Source of the DNA: Algoriphagus alkaliphilus
GTDB taxonomy: Bacteria > Bacteroidota > Bacteroidia > Cytophagales > Cyclobacteriaceae
Assembly (NCBI RefSeq): GCF_900103735.1
Contig: NZ_FMXE01000013.1
Coordinates: 1 to 64,000 of the forward strand
Direction of reading: 5' to 3'
DNA length: 64,000 nucleotides
The notes under the pieces were generated by a model that did not search any database, was not told the DNA's origin, and saw only the letters and a list, made by a program, of their open reading frames with translations. The translations under genes were made by a program, and so were the position numbers. The first letter of the stretch is position 1; the number at the start of each line of letters is the position of its first letter. Of the stretch, positions 41,658-51,464 are shown in pieces.

Positions 41658-43774
41658 GACCTGACTTTGACAATTGGAAGAAAAGGAAACAGACTTCTCC
41701 TGACGAAGAGGTTTCCTCTGTTTGGGAGTCGCCGGAGCAGATTTCGATCCCGGATCGGTTTGATACTCAAAATATATGCTTGATTCCTCATTTAGAATTT
41801 GTAGCTGGAATCCCCCCATTTCTCCGAGGACCCTACAGCACGATGTATGTTCAGCGCCCTTGGACGATCCGTCAGTATGCAGGCTTTTCCACCGCTGAGG
41901 AATCGAACTCCTTCTACCGGAAAAATCTTGCAGGAGGGCAAAAAGGACTTTCTGTTGCCTTTGATTTGGCAACTCATCGTGGCTATGATTCTGACCACCC
42001 TCGTGTTCAGGGTGATGTAGGCAAAGCCGGAGTTGCGATTGATACCGTGGAAGACATGAAACTTCTTTTTGACCAGATTCCACTGGACCAAATGTCAGTT
42101 TCTATGACGATGAATGGCGCTGTGATTCCGATTTTGGCATTTTTCATTGTAGCGGCCGAAGAACAGGGAGTTATGCCTGCACAACTTTCCGGCACGATTC
42201 AGAATGATATTCTGAAGGAGTTTATGGTACGAAATACCTACATCTATCCACCGCAGCCCAGCATGAAGTTGATTGCGGATATTTTTGAGTTCACTTCCCA
42301 AAAGATGCCTAAATTCAATTCGATCTCAATCTCAGGCTACCACATGCAGGAGGCAGGGGCGACAGCGGATTTGGAGTTGGCCTTCACGCTTGCCGACGGT
42401 TTGGAATACCTCAGAACAGGAATTAAAGCGGGATTGGATATTGATGATTTTGCACCAAGGCTTTCTTTCTTTTGGGCAATAGGCATGAATTACTTTATGG
42501 AGATTGCCAAGCTGCGAGCAGGTCGCCTTATTTGGGCGAAGATTGTGAAGCAGTTTAATCCCAAAGACCCAAAATCACTCGCGCTGCGAACGCATTGTCA
42601 GACTTCGGGATGGTCCCTGACTGAGCAGGATCCATTTAATAATGTGACCCGAACAGCCATAGAAGCTTTGGCCGCTGTCATGGGACATACCCAGTCGCTG
42701 CACACCAATTCCTTGGATGAAGCAATCGCTTTGCCCACTGATTTCTCTGCAAGAATCGCGAGGAATACACAATTGGTTTTACAAGAGGAAACGGGGATCA
42801 CCCAAGTTGTAGATCCTTGGGGAGGTTCTTATTATGTAGAATACCTTACCGATCAGCTGGTTCAAAAAGCCTGGAAATTGATCGAGGAAGTGGAGGAATT
42901 GGGAGGGATGGCAAAAGCGATTGAAACAGGTCTTCCAAAACTCCGAATCGAAGAGGCAGCTGCCAAAAAGCAAGCTCGTATAGACAGCGGTCGTGACATA
43001 ATCGTAGGAGTTAACCGGTATCAGATCAAAGAAGAAAGCCAAATTGAAGTGCGAGACGTGGATAATCAGGTCGTGAGAGATTCACAAATTGCCCGATTGA
43101 AAGCTGTGAAATCCGCCCGAAATTCCCAAGAGGTTGAAAAAAGTCTGGAAATCATCACTCAGGCGGCTAAAACAGGGGAAGGTAATTTACTCGCCCTGGC
43201 GGTAGAAGCAGCGCGAAAAAGAGCTACTTTAGGCGAAATCTCCGATGCGATGGAAAAAGTATTTGGGCGACACAAAGCCCAGACACAAACGATCTCCGGA
43301 GTATATGCGGCAGAAGTGAAAGACCAGAATTCATTTAAAAAAGCTCAGGAATTATCCGACCGTTTTGCGGAACTTGAAGGTCGTCGTCCTCGTATCCTAG
43401 TTGCTAAAATGGGGCAGGACGGACATGACCGTGGTGCCAAAGTAATCGCAACTGGTTTTGCGGATTTGGGATTCGACGTGGACATCGGGCCACTTTTTCA
43501 GACACCTCGGGAAGTAGCCGGGCAGGCGATAGAAAATGATGTGCATATCGTAGGAGCATCTTCTCTGGCAGCTGGCCACAAGACTTTGGTTCCTCAGCTG
43601 ATTCAGGCCCTGAAAGAACTTGGGCGTCCTGATATCATGGTTGTGGCAGGAGGAGTTATCCCTCAGAAAGATTACGAATTTCTTTTTGATGCCGGGGTAT
43701 CGGCAGTATTTGGGCCGGGGACGGTGCTATCGGAGGCTGCGATGGAAGTATTGGAAAAGTTGATGAAGGACTAA
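41654..43774 (+). CDS. mutB: Methylmalonyl-CoA mutase, large subunit
   Basis: 706 residues. The N-terminal barrel ([24 protein letters not shown], then [46 protein letters not shown]) is followed by the C-terminal cobalamin-binding domain with [22 protein letters not shown], giving the B12-ligand His. It converts methylmalonyl-CoA and succinyl-CoA, acting in propionate metabolism. Its start overlaps the mutA stop by ATGA. Confidence 0.97.
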   Translation: MRPDFDNWKKRKQTSPDEEVSSVWESPEQISIPDRFDTQNICLIPHLEFVAGIPPFLRGPYSTMYVQRPWTIRQYAGFSTAEESNSFYRKNLAGGQKGLSVAFDLATHRGYDSDHPRVQGDVGKAGVAIDTVEDMKLLFDQIPLDQMSVSMTMNGAVIPILAFFIVAAEEQGVMPAQLSGTIQNDILKEFMVRNTYIYPPQPSMKLIADIFEFTSQKMPKFNSISISGYHMQEAGATADLELAFTLADGLEYLRTGIKAGLDIDDFAPRLSFFWAIGMNYFMEIAKLRAGRLIWAKIVKQFNPKDPKSLALRTHCQTSGWSLTEQDPFNNVTRTAIEALAAVMGHTQSLHTNSLDEAIALPTDFSARIARNTQLVLQEETGITQVVDPWGGSYYVEYLTDQLVQKAWKLIEEVEELGGMAKAIETGLPKLRIEEAAAKKQARIDSGRDIIVGVNRYQIKEESQIEVRDVDNQVVRDSQIARLKAVKSARNSQEVEKSLEIITQAAKTGEGNLLALAVEAARKRATLGEISDAMEKVFGRHKAQTQTISGVYAAEVKDQNSFKKAQELSDRFAELEGRRPRILVAKMGQDGHDRGAKVIATGFADLGFDVDIGPLFQTPREVAGQAIENDVHIVGASSLAAGHKTLVPQLIQALKELGRPDIMVVAGGVIPQKDYEFLFDAGVSAVFGPGTVLSEAAMEVLEKLMKD

Positions 43775-43781
43775 AGCCGGG

Positions 43782-43949
43782 CTATGCATTAGGTTTTCGT
43801 TTTGAGGGCCGAAATTGCAAGAAAATCAGGATGTTTGGAGACTGAGGCACAGCACCGCTATGGTGAAGTCGAAAACAACAACATAACGTCTGATTTTGAA
43901 GCAATTTCAGACCGCAATAGAATTGCTAATGCATATTTCGGGTTAAAGC
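43782..43949. repeat. MITE-like element after mutB
   Basis: CTATGCATTAG (about 43786-43796) is answered by CTAATGCATA (43924-43933), giving terminal inverted repeats about 150 bases apart. Inside, GTCTGATTTTGAAGCAATTT with TCAGAC folds into a hairpin (43888-43912). This resembles a small non-autonomous element. A 63-codon frame in it is not believable. Confidence 0.6.
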
Positions 43950-44266
43950 CCAATAGAATCATCAATTTCCATTTCCAGCAAGGCATAACCTAAGCTTTTT
44001 CCATGAGCGTCTAAGGCAAGAGATGTGGTTACACCACTTGTCAATGCTTCAAAGCAGGTAAATTGAAGTGCTTTCAGTTCGGGCAAAACGTGGCGGATGA
44101 TTTCACCTTTAACTTGGTGTCGGAAGTGAGCTTTTACTTTTTCAACTGAGACTTCTTTGACCAACAAGTTGAAATCACTCTCTTGGAATGGAATCAGGGA
44201 AAGAATTAGGGTGTTTCCCTTGTCTCCTGCTCGACTATGAGCGATTTCGCAAAGTTTCTGACTCAT
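43943..44266 (-). CDS. AtuA-associated small protein
   Basis: 107 residues (KLCEIAHSRAGDKGNTLILSLIP, then FTCFEALTSGVTTSLALDAHGKSLGYALLEMEI). It matches the small domain found beside or fused to the AtuA/DUF1446 protein. It is translationally coupled to the preceding gene by ATGA at 44263-44266. Function unknown, but it travels with the neighbouring protein in many genomes, so a heteromeric complex is likely. Confidence 0.8.
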   Translation of the reverse strand: MSQKLCEIAHSRAGDKGNTLILSLIPFQESDFNLLVKEVSVEKVKAHFRHQVKGEIIRHVLPELKALQFTCFEALTSGVTTSLALDAHGKSLGYALLEMEIDDSIGL

Positions 44267-45585
44267 GATTCCAGGACTTGAATACTTGAATTGATATTGT
44301 TTCGGTCCATCAGAATTGAAACTACCCCTATAACTTCATGGGTGTATTTTCTGGCTCCGCCACCTCCTGCCGGACCGTTGGTGTAGAGCGCTTCTACTTC
44401 TTCGCCGACAAGTTGGGCGAGTGATCTGTCTTTTGTTTTTCCGGCAATACGCAGGCGGATTTCGTAAGGCAAATAATTTCTGGATAGTTCCTGACCATGC
44501 ATGGAACTCAAGCCGATGTAATCCACCTTAAATTCATCAAACCTGTCTCCGATTCGCTTTTCAATAATTTCGGCTGCGAGTTTTGCCCGTTCGATAGCGT
44601 GGGATCCGGCATAAGAGATTTCTCCCTCACCGATGAATCCTGCCTCGTAGCCAACACTGACTTTAAGGGTTTTGGGTATTCCTTTTCCGGAACCTCCAAC
44701 TACCCGGATTTCATCTTTGTTTTGTTCGAAAAATTTGACGCTTGAGAAATCCGCTATAACATCAGGAGTAACGTATTTTCCAGGATCTATTACCTCATAA
44801 AGCAGCTGCTCCTTCGCCGTTTGGACCGAGATGGCCCCACCGGTACCACTGACTTTTGATATAATTGCAGTACCATCTGTATAGATATCAACAAAAGGAT
44901 GTCCGAGAATATGCATGTCGGGAATAGGCTTGCTCACAGGATCTGCAAAATAACCTCCGGTAATCTGCCCGGCACACTCCAATAAATGTCCGATCACGGT
45001 TCCTTTTCCCATTAAATCTAAATCAGAAGTATTCCAGCCCAATTCATAAATCATCGGAGCCAAAAACAAGGAGGGATCTGCAACTCTCCCCGTCAGAATG
45101 ATATTTGCGTCAGTTTTCAACGCTGGAAGAATCGAATCGACTCCGAGATAAGCATTGGCAGAAACTAAATTCCCATAGGATAGGAGGGCTTCGTTTCCTT
45201 CCAAAGAAAGCTCAGTTCCGGATATCCTGTTAAAAACATCATCTCCGAGAACTACCGCGACTTTTAATTTCAAACCTAGTTTTTGAGCGATCTCGATTAT
45301 TTTTTCAGCACCTGCCAGAGGATTTGCAGCACCCATATTGGTGATTAAGCGGGTCTTATTTTTGAGCAGAAGTGGAAGCAAGCCTAGAATCCGGCGCTCC
45401 AATAGAACATCGTATCCGGCCTTTGGGTCTTGTTTTTTTCGCTTTTGTGCCAAAGCAATCGTCCGTTCAGCAAGGCACTCTAATACCAGATAATCCAGGT
45501 TTCCTTTTTCGGTAAGTATCATAGCAGGCTCAATTCGATCTCCCGAAAATCCCGCACCACAACCGATTCTTAGTTTTTCTTGCAT
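44263..45585 (-). CDS. AtuA/DUF1446-family protein
   Basis: 440 residues: RIGCGAGFSGDRIEPAMIL at the start, LITNMGAANPLAGAEKIIEIA, NIILTGRVADPSLFLAPMI, and GPAGGGGARKYTHEVIGVV at the end. The family takes its name from AtuA of acyclic terpene catabolism, although most relatives act elsewhere, and the reaction is not known. It sits with an organic-acid transporter and two carboxylesterases, so its substrate may be an organic acid or ester. The next gene is 1 base away on the same strand. Confidence 0.85.
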   Translation of the reverse strand: MQEKLRIGCGAGFSGDRIEPAMILTEKGNLDYLVLECLAERTIALAQKRKKQDPKAGYDVLLERRILGLLPLLLKNKTRLITNMGAANPLAGAEKIIEIAQKLGLKLKVAVVLGDDVFNRISGTELSLEGNEALLSYGNLVSANAYLGVDSILPALKTDANIILTGRVADPSLFLAPMIYELGWNTSDLDLMGKGTVIGHLLECAGQITGGYFADPVSKPIPDMHILGHPFVDIYTDGTAIISKVSGTGGAISVQTAKEQLLYEVIDPGKYVTPDVIADFSSVKFFEQNKDEIRVVGGSGKGIPKTLKVSVGYEAGFIGEGEISYAGSHAIERAKLAAEIIEKRIGDRFDEFKVDYIGLSSMHGQELSRNYLPYEIRLRIAGKTKDRSLAQLVGEEVEALYTNGPAGGGGARKYTHEVIGVVSILMDRNNINSSIQVLES

Positions 45586-45586
45586 G

Positions 45587-46873
45587 TCATACTGAAATAA
45601 TCCCCATTATGATTGATACAGTCAATATTACCAAAGTCACCAAAAATGCCAGTGGTATGGTTTTTTTCTGATGATCTCCCAAATCAACGCCGGCAAGTCC
45701 GATTAAAAGGAAGGTGGCACCAGTCAGTGGGCTTACCGGAAATCCGGTGGTCATCTGACCCATAATTGCAGCCTGACCTACCTCCAAAGCACTTACTTGG
45801 AAGTGTCCTGCGGTAGAAGCCAAAAGTGGCAGGATTCCAAAATAAAATGAATCGGGATCAAACAGCATGCTCGCAGGCATTGCCAATAGGCCAGTGATCA
45901 AGGGTAACTGTGCTCCCAATTGCGCTGGCATTAAAGTCTCGACTTTTGCTGCCATGGCATCCATCATTCCTGTGCCCTTGATAATTCCTGTAAAACAACC
46001 AGCGGCAAAAAGGATACTTGCCATCAGCATAGCTTCCTTTGCATGAGCGTCTATGCGGGTTTTCTGGTCTTCAATTTTTGGAAAATTGATCAGCATAGCA
46101 ATAGCAAAGGCTACCATGAATATGACATACGGCGGGGCCCATCCTAAAATTAAGACGGTGATTGCCAGTAAAATCAAGAAAATGTTAATCCAGAAGAGCT
46201 TGGGCATTTCAAGATCATTGGATAGTTGAAGGCCCACCTTATCAACAGGAAGAACTGCTGCCCCGATTCTGTTTTTTTCACTTTTCCCCAAGAAAAATGC
46301 AATAAGCAATACAGTGGCAAGCCCAAAAAGAAAAGGAATAAAAATTGGGTTGAACAGCTCGGTGACTGAAACATTCAAGGCTGTGGCAGCACGAATGGTA
46401 GGCCCACCCCAAGGGAGAATGTTCATGGTGCCGGCAGCCAAAGCCACAATGCAGGCTAGGTTTAGACGCTTCATTCCCAATTGATCATAAACCGGAACCA
46501 TCGCGGGAACTACCACCAAGAAGGTGACAGCTCCCGAACCGTCCAAATGAACTAGCATGGCCAAAATAGCTGTGGATAAGGCAATTTTTATTGGGTCATT
46601 CCCGGCAATTTTCAGCAGGTGATGAATGATAGGCCGGAAAGTACCTGCATCCAGTAATATCCCAAAAAATAAAATAGCAAAAACAAACATGACTCCTGTA
46701 GGAGCAATTGACTGGATACCATCACCGATCATCACCGGAAGCTCAATGACTTTTCCGGCGGCAATTCCAGTCAGTATCGGAACCAAAATTAAGGCAATTA
46801 CTGGCGATGCCTTTTTGGTAATGACAAGATAAAGAAGCAGTAATATGGTGACGAGACCGAGGGTAGCCAGCAT
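45587..46873 (-). CDS. CitMHS-family transporter
   Basis: 428 residues with about twelve membrane helices. The HLDGSGAVTFLVVVPAMVPVYDQLG segment and the WGGPTIRAA motif are typical of the CitMHS (citrate-metal:proton) and related organic-acid transporters. It lies between the esterase and AtuA genes, spaced by only 1 to 3 bases, so these are one operon. Likely imports an organic acid, identity open. Confidence 0.88.
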   Translation of the reverse strand: MLATLGLVTILLLLYLVITKKASPVIALILVPILTGIAAGKVIELPVMIGDGIQSIAPTGVMFVFAILFFGILLDAGTFRPIIHHLLKIAGNDPIKIALSTAILAMLVHLDGSGAVTFLVVVPAMVPVYDQLGMKRLNLACIVALAAGTMNILPWGGPTIRAATALNVSVTELFNPIFIPFLFGLATVLLIAFFLGKSEKNRIGAAVLPVDKVGLQLSNDLEMPKLFWINIFLILLAITVLILGWAPPYVIFMVAFAIAMLINFPKIEDQKTRIDAHAKEAMLMASILFAAGCFTGIIKGTGMMDAMAAKVETLMPAQLGAQLPLITGLLAMPASMLFDPDSFYFGILPLLASTAGHFQVSALEVGQAAIMGQMTTGFPVSPLTGATFLLIGLAGVDLGDHQKKTIPLAFLVTLVILTVSIIMGIISV

Positions 46874-46876
46874 TAT

Positions 46877-48415
46877 TTATTTGTTTAGACTTTCCATAAA
46901 CTTCATCTGCTCCCAAAAAGGTAAGGCTCTTACTTTGGCATCCGTACCAAGCTCTATGACCAAGGGGTTTTCCGGATCGAAAACAGGCCAGTTAGGGAGG
47001 TTTTTACCATTAGGATTGCCTGTTTTTACAAAGTTCACCCAATAGTCCGACATGTTTTTCTCCAACTCATAATCCGCCTTCTCAAAAGGACGATTCCAAT
47101 TTCTTAAAGTGTGGAGTGCATAACTGAACTCCGCAGAATGGAAGGCTCCGAAATTGGGTTCGCCGGGTGGAACACGCGTGAAATAGTAAAGATAGGCCTC
47201 GTTTTGTCCTTTTTCGGTTTGCATTTTTGCCCAAGTATAATTCTGAAAGCCAAAGCTTAAAACTCCGATAGTTTTTAGGGTCTCTTCCAGTTCTACTTCA
47301 TTTCCCGAGGGGAAAAGTTGCAAGTATTCACCAGCCCGACCTCCATATTGCTTTTTGGCATTGGCGATAAATTCAGTCGGAGTAATCGCTTGATTACCGG
47401 AAACACGATCATCAGCATTCCATCCTGTCAGGAGTGGTACATCTGAAAAAGCACCATCTTCAAATGCCTTTCTGACTCCGGGAAGCACTTTTCCGTCGAA
47501 TACCGGGCCAAATCTCCCCGCAAGTTTCAATAGGCTGTCGGAAGGAATTTTTCGAAGGTCAGCCAGGGAGAGACCCAAGGTGTCTGTCAATACTTTTCCT
47601 CGTTCTTCAGCTCCTTGCAGTCCGGATACTAACCCATTATTTGGAGTAAACATGCCTCCGCTTTGTGCAATTGCTTTGTGAAAAAGTCCTTTTGCCTTGG
47701 GTGATACAACCAATGCATTCACACTGAAAGCCCCCGCAGATTGGCCCGCGATGGTTACATTATCAGGATCCCCGCCAAATGCACGGATATTCTTTTTCAC
47801 CCATTCCAATGCGGCTATTTGATCCAAAATGCCATAGTTACCAGAGGTCTGATCCGGATTTTCGGCACTGAGTTCTGGATGGGCCAAAAAACCCAGAATA
47901 CCTACCCGGTAATTGATTGTGACAAACACGATCCCTTTTTTTGCTAAGTCCTCTCCATCGTAAAGCGGCACCGTACTTCCACCCGACCCAAATCCACCCC
48001 CATAGATCCACACCATCACCGGACGCTTTTCGTCTGATTTTTCTGCTGCTGTCCACACATTGAGGTAGAGACAATCTTCCGAAATCGGCTGGGCTGGTAT
48101 CAAAAATTCAGATGACCAGGCAAAAAATGGAATAGGAGGATTTTGCATCGGAGAAGGAGGATTTTCTGTGCAGGTTTTAATCCCTTCCCATGGCTGTACG
48201 GGTTGAGGAGCTTTCCAGCGCAAGTCTCCAAGGGGTGGTGCCGCAAATGGAATTCCTTTAAAGATTTTGATCTGACCGCTGGAGTCCAATTTCCCTGATA
48301 TCAAGCCACCTTCCGTAGCTACAGAATTGATCGATAAGCTGGATGAGGTTTCTTTTTTTTCGCAGGAAAAAAGTAGGATACCAAGCACTAGGAAAGGTAA
48401 AAGTTTATATTTCAT
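46877..48415 (-). CDS. Carboxylesterase lipoprotein
   Basis: 512 residues with lipobox LLFSC. Alpha/beta hydrolase family of carboxylesterase/cholinesterase type: SEDCLYLNVWTAAE, WIYGGGFGSGG (oxyanion hole), catalytic nucleophile in TIAGQSAGAFSVNAL, and a later His in FGAFHSAEFSYAL. It hydrolyses an ester in the periplasm or at the membrane. Downstream come the CitMHS and AtuA genes on the same strand. A second esterase is encoded divergently at 49223. Confidence 0.92.
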   Translation of the reverse strand: MKYKLLPFLVLGILLFSCEKKETSSSLSINSVATEGGLISGKLDSSGQIKIFKGIPFAAPPLGDLRWKAPQPVQPWEGIKTCTENPPSPMQNPPIPFFAWSSEFLIPAQPISEDCLYLNVWTAAEKSDEKRPVMVWIYGGGFGSGGSTVPLYDGEDLAKKGIVFVTINYRVGILGFLAHPELSAENPDQTSGNYGILDQIAALEWVKKNIRAFGGDPDNVTIAGQSAGAFSVNALVVSPKAKGLFHKAIAQSGGMFTPNNGLVSGLQGAEERGKVLTDTLGLSLADLRKIPSDSLLKLAGRFGPVFDGKVLPGVRKAFEDGAFSDVPLLTGWNADDRVSGNQAITPTEFIANAKKQYGGRAGEYLQLFPSGNEVELEETLKTIGVLSFGFQNYTWAKMQTEKGQNEAYLYYFTRVPPGEPNFGAFHSAEFSYALHTLRNWNRPFEKADYELEKNMSDYWVNFVKTGNPNGKNLPNWPVFDPENPLVIELGTDAKVRALPFWEQMKFMESLNK

Positions 48416-48418
48416 GGT

Positions 48419-49123
48419 TTAGCGGGTTTTAAAGCTGTAGAGATAAGGAGCTTTGTGGCTTTTGCCGGTAAAGAGTTTTTCGTGCCGGTCGAGAATATCC
48501 ATGCTGAGCATTTTTCGCTGAAAACTGGTACGGCGAAGTTTTTCACCCAAAATCGCCTCATAGACAGCCTGGAGTTCATTCATGGTGAAGTGGTCAGGAA
48601 GGAGATTGCCGCCGATCAGTTTCCGATCCAGGTTTTCTCGAAGGGTTTGTAGTGCTTTTTGGACAATTTGCCCATGATCAAAAATTAATTCCGGAAGTTG
48701 CTCGATCTCATACCAAGCAATAGAATCGGATATTGCGTCGGGTTGTAAAGTCACTTTTTCGTGGTCGATGAGTGCATAATAGGCGACCGAGAAAAATCGA
48801 TCCAACATCCAATATTCAGGTGGTACGGAATAGTCGTTGGCTTCCAAAATTCGCTTCATTACCTCTGGCTTAAATCGGTTGACTTCTCCAAACGTATGAA
48901 ACTGCTCCAGGTAAATTTCTTTTAATCCGGTTCGCTCAAATAAGCCACGCTTAACGGCATCTTCCAGGTTTTCGGTTTTCCCTATAAATCCTCCGGGAAG
49001 CGCATGCCAACCCGTAGCGTGGTATTCCATGAGGAGAATTTTGAGTTTGCCCCTCGAAAAACCAAAGACTACGGAATCGTAAGCAAGGTGGGGGATAAAC
49101 TGGGAGAGTTCAGGAAGTGGCAT
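48419..49123 (-). CDS. Nudix-fold regulator with degenerate catalytic box (NrtR-like)
   Basis: 234 residues. A Nudix domain occupies residues 10-150, but the Nudix box reads GGFIGKTENLEDAVKRGLFERTGL. Where active enzymes have REUxEE, this has RGLFER, so two of the key Glu are missing, and hydrolysis is unlikely. The C-terminal part (LNELQAVYEAILGEKLRRTSFQRKML) is a winged helix as in NrtR/AraR-type regulators. It probably senses a sugar, NAD or organic-acid derivative and controls the esterase/CitMHS/AtuA genes. A palindrome is at 49179-49201. Confidence 0.87.
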   Translation of the reverse strand: MPLPELSQFIPHLAYDSVVFGFSRGKLKILLMEYHATGWHALPGGFIGKTENLEDAVKRGLFERTGLKEIYLEQFHTFGEVNRFKPEVMKRILEANDYSVPPEYWMLDRFFSVAYYALIDHEKVTLQPDAISDSIAWYEIEQLPELIFDHGQIVQKALQTLRENLDRKLIGGNLLPDHFTMNELQAVYEAILGEKLRRTSFQRKMLSMDILDRHEKLFTGKSHKAPYLYSFKTR

Positions 49124-49178
49124 ATCGGGACTTAATTCTGATCCAAGTAACTAGGTTTTTTCGGCAGAACCAAGTATT

Positions 49179-49201
49179 ATTGTCTCATAATGATACAATA
49201 G
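49179..49201. promoter_or_regulatory. Palindromic operator between regulator and esterase
   Basis: TATTGT-N2-CAT-A-ATG-N2-ACAATA is a 23-bp near-perfect palindrome centred 22-44 bases before the esterase ATG and about 60 before the regulator start. Its position between divergent genes suits joint control by the Nudix-type regulator. Confidence 0.65.
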
Positions 49202-49222
49202 AAACCAATAACGCATCATTTT

Positions 49223-50857
49223 ATGAAATTGACGATAGCCTGTTGTGCGATTTTCTTTTTTGGTTTTCTTTCTGTCTACGCTCAAAGTAATAATTTCATG
49301 CCTGTCCAGATTATACTGAAAAATGGAATTATCGAAGGCAATTACGACGTGACCAATGGAATTTCGGCTTATTTCGGGATTCCTTTTGCCAAGCCTCCAG
49401 TAGGAGAACTCCGCTGGAAGGCTCCAATGCCGGCAGACAAATGGATAGGGGTCAAGGAAACCAAGAAATTTAGTGCTAGACCTGTTCAAGGGCTGGTTTT
49501 TGGGGATATGAACTCTTTTTCTGACGGAGTTTCTGAGGATTGCCTTTATTTAAATGTCTGGACACCAGCCAAGCGAAATTCTAAGGATTTACCTGTTTTG
49601 GTGTATTTCTACGGTGGGGGTTTTGTGGCGGGAGACGCTTCCGAACCGCGATATAACGGGGAATCCATGGCGAAGGAGGGAGTTGTTGTAGTTACTGTCA
49701 ATTATCGTTTGGGGATTTTTGGGTTTTTAGCCCATCCTGAACTCAGTGCTGAAACATCTTATAAGGGTTCGGGTAATTATGGCTTGCTTGATCAGACTTT
49801 AGCGCTCCAATGGGTGAAAGATAATATTGCCGCTTTCGGAGGTAATCCCAATCAAGTGACCATCGCAGGTGAATCTGCGGGTTCTATTTCAGTCTCCTAT
49901 CAAATGGCCTCCCCACTTGCAAAAAATCTCATTCATGGGGCAATTGGAGAAAGCGGTGCAGGAATCAATCCAACTTTAGCTCCTGTAGGTCTCTCTGAAG
50001 CCGAAAAAACCGGCAAGGAGTTTATCGAATTGGCGGGATATACGACCATCTCGGAATTGAGAAAGTTGTCTGCCAAGGATGTATTTGAAATCTATCAGGA
50101 GTCCAAAAGATTCGGTTTTCCTGTAGTGATTGACAATTACTTTTTACCCAAATCTCTTCCTGAAATCTTCAGGGCCGGAGAACAAGCTCAGGTTCCTTTG
50201 CTTTTGGGCTGGAATTCGGCTGAGATTCCCGGACAGGCTTTTATGCAGGGTCAACCCTATACTAAACAGGCATTCATTGCCAAAGTTAAGGAAACTTATC
50301 CCAGTGATTGGGAGCAAGTTTTGATGCTTCATCCACACGAAACCGCCGAAGAAGTAGAATATGCCGCGACGGATTTAGCCTCTGACCGATTTATATCCTA
50401 CAGTACTTGGAAGTGGTTTGACTTGCACAGAAACCACAGTCAGCAGCCGGTTTACCGCTATTTGTTCAGTAAGCTTTCACCGCCTTTGGTGGACAAGAGC
50501 CTGACAGCAGGTTTGGCAGGGGGGACAGTAAGAAGCGGGAATCCTGCCCCGGCCCCCAGGCAAATCGGTGCCCGCCATGCTGCGGAGATCGAATATGCAA
50601 TGGGTAATCTGCATTTAGTTAAAGAATTCCAATGGAGTCAGGAGGATTTTAAAGTCTCCAATACGATGTTTAACTATTTTACTAAATTTGTGAAAAGTGG
50701 TAATCCAAATGGGGGGGAGCTTCCTGCTTGGTCCGCTGCTAAATCAGGAGAATCTAATCCTCCGGTGATGGTCATTGATACCGAATCCAAAGAAATCAAA
50801 GCGAAAAATGATATACGGTATCAGTACCACGATCAATTTTACAAAAACGGTAACTGA
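49223..50857 (+). CDS. Carboxylesterase, exported
   Basis: 544 residues with an N-terminal signal peptide (MKLTIACCAIFFFGFLSVYAQ). As in the opposite-strand esterase: SEDCLYLNVWTPAK, YFYGGGFVAGDA (oxyanion hole), TIAGESAGSISVSYQMA (nucleophile), and IGARHAAEIEYAMGN (His). The two esterases are paralogs in the same family, but this one is a soluble exported form without a lipobox. A hairpin terminator follows at 50915. Confidence 0.92.
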   Translation: MKLTIACCAIFFFGFLSVYAQSNNFMPVQIILKNGIIEGNYDVTNGISAYFGIPFAKPPVGELRWKAPMPADKWIGVKETKKFSARPVQGLVFGDMNSFSDGVSEDCLYLNVWTPAKRNSKDLPVLVYFYGGGFVAGDASEPRYNGESMAKEGVVVVTVNYRLGIFGFLAHPELSAETSYKGSGNYGLLDQTLALQWVKDNIAAFGGNPNQVTIAGESAGSISVSYQMASPLAKNLIHGAIGESGAGINPTLAPVGLSEAEKTGKEFIELAGYTTISELRKLSAKDVFEIYQESKRFGFPVVIDNYFLPKSLPEIFRAGEQAQVPLLLGWNSAEIPGQAFMQGQPYTKQAFIAKVKETYPSDWEQVLMLHPHETAEEVEYAATDLASDRFISYSTWKWFDLHRNHSQQPVYRYLFSKLSPPLVDKSLTAGLAGGTVRSGNPAPAPRQIGARHAAEIEYAMGNLHLVKEFQWSQEDFKVSNTMFNYFTKFVKSGNPNGGELPAWSAAKSGESNPPVMVIDTESKEIKAKNDIRYQYHDQFYKNGN

Positions 50858-50914
50858 CAGGTGTTGCCCATCCTATTAGCAGATTTAAACTTAACACCAA
50901 TTTCTGTTAATGTT

Positions 50915-50942
50915 AAAAGGCCGGAATACCGGCCTTTTTTAA
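50915..50942 (+). terminator. Rho-independent terminator of the exported esterase
   Basis: AAAAGGCCGG pairs with CCGGCCTTTT and is followed by more T. It is about 58 bases beyond the stop. The CTGCC hairpin at 50955-50972 follows directly. Confidence 0.88.
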
Positions 50943-51035
50943 TTTAAAAATCAACTGCCTGTCTTTGGCAGGTAAGGAGAATAGATGGATTCTGGGATTC
51001 CCCTGAACTTCAGGCCTGCTGTAGGTATTTTAATT

Positions 51036-51413
51036 TTAATTTCCGATAAACACCGGCTTTCCATTTTCACACACAATTCCCCGGGGTTCAACTACCACGG
51101 CACAATCAGATGGAATGTTGTTTTTTTTATTATACTCCGCCTGAAGTTCCGTGTATTGTGTTACCAAACCCAAAAATCGGGATTCGACACTTTGATGGTA
51201 TGCGATGTAACGTGTAGGCCCACCACAGGCTTTACTCCCCATTGGGGTGAGCTTCCATTCTGCAGAATTCGTGCATGAAACAGATTCTGACAGGGCTACA
51301 ATTTCATTGTATAGTTCTTGGATTTCTTCAAGTTCATAGGTTTTGGATTTATCATCAAAAAGCTCGCATGAACTCAAGAAAGAAACAGCAATTAAAATCA
51401 CAAGTCTTTTCAT
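51036..51413 (-). CDS. Hypothetical small lipoprotein
   Basis: 125 residues from the ATG at 51413 (MKRLVILIAVSFLSSCELFDD), lipobox LSSC. The mature part is helical at first (YELEEIQELYNEIVALSESVSC), then holds four further Cys residues (SCTN, GSKACGGP, SDCAVV, IVCENG), likely paired. A second ATG at 51419 is nearly equivalent. Not recognised. Confidence 0.8.
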   Translation of the reverse strand: MKRLVILIAVSFLSSCELFDDKSKTYELEEIQELYNEIVALSESVSCTNSAEWKLTPMGSKACGGPTRYIAYHQSVESRFLGLVTQYTELQAEYNKKNNIPSDCAVVVEPRGIVCENGKPVFIGN

Positions 51414-51464
51414 AGTCATTGGGTTTTTTCCTTTAATACGATGGAGAGAAAGAAAATGATACAG

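Noticed and set aside
43802..43993. 63-codon plus-strand frame
   Set aside because: It lies in the MITE-like element, with no protein-like pattern.
49151..49489. Minus-strand frame of 112 codons
   Set aside because: It is antisense to the exported esterase and crosses the operator.
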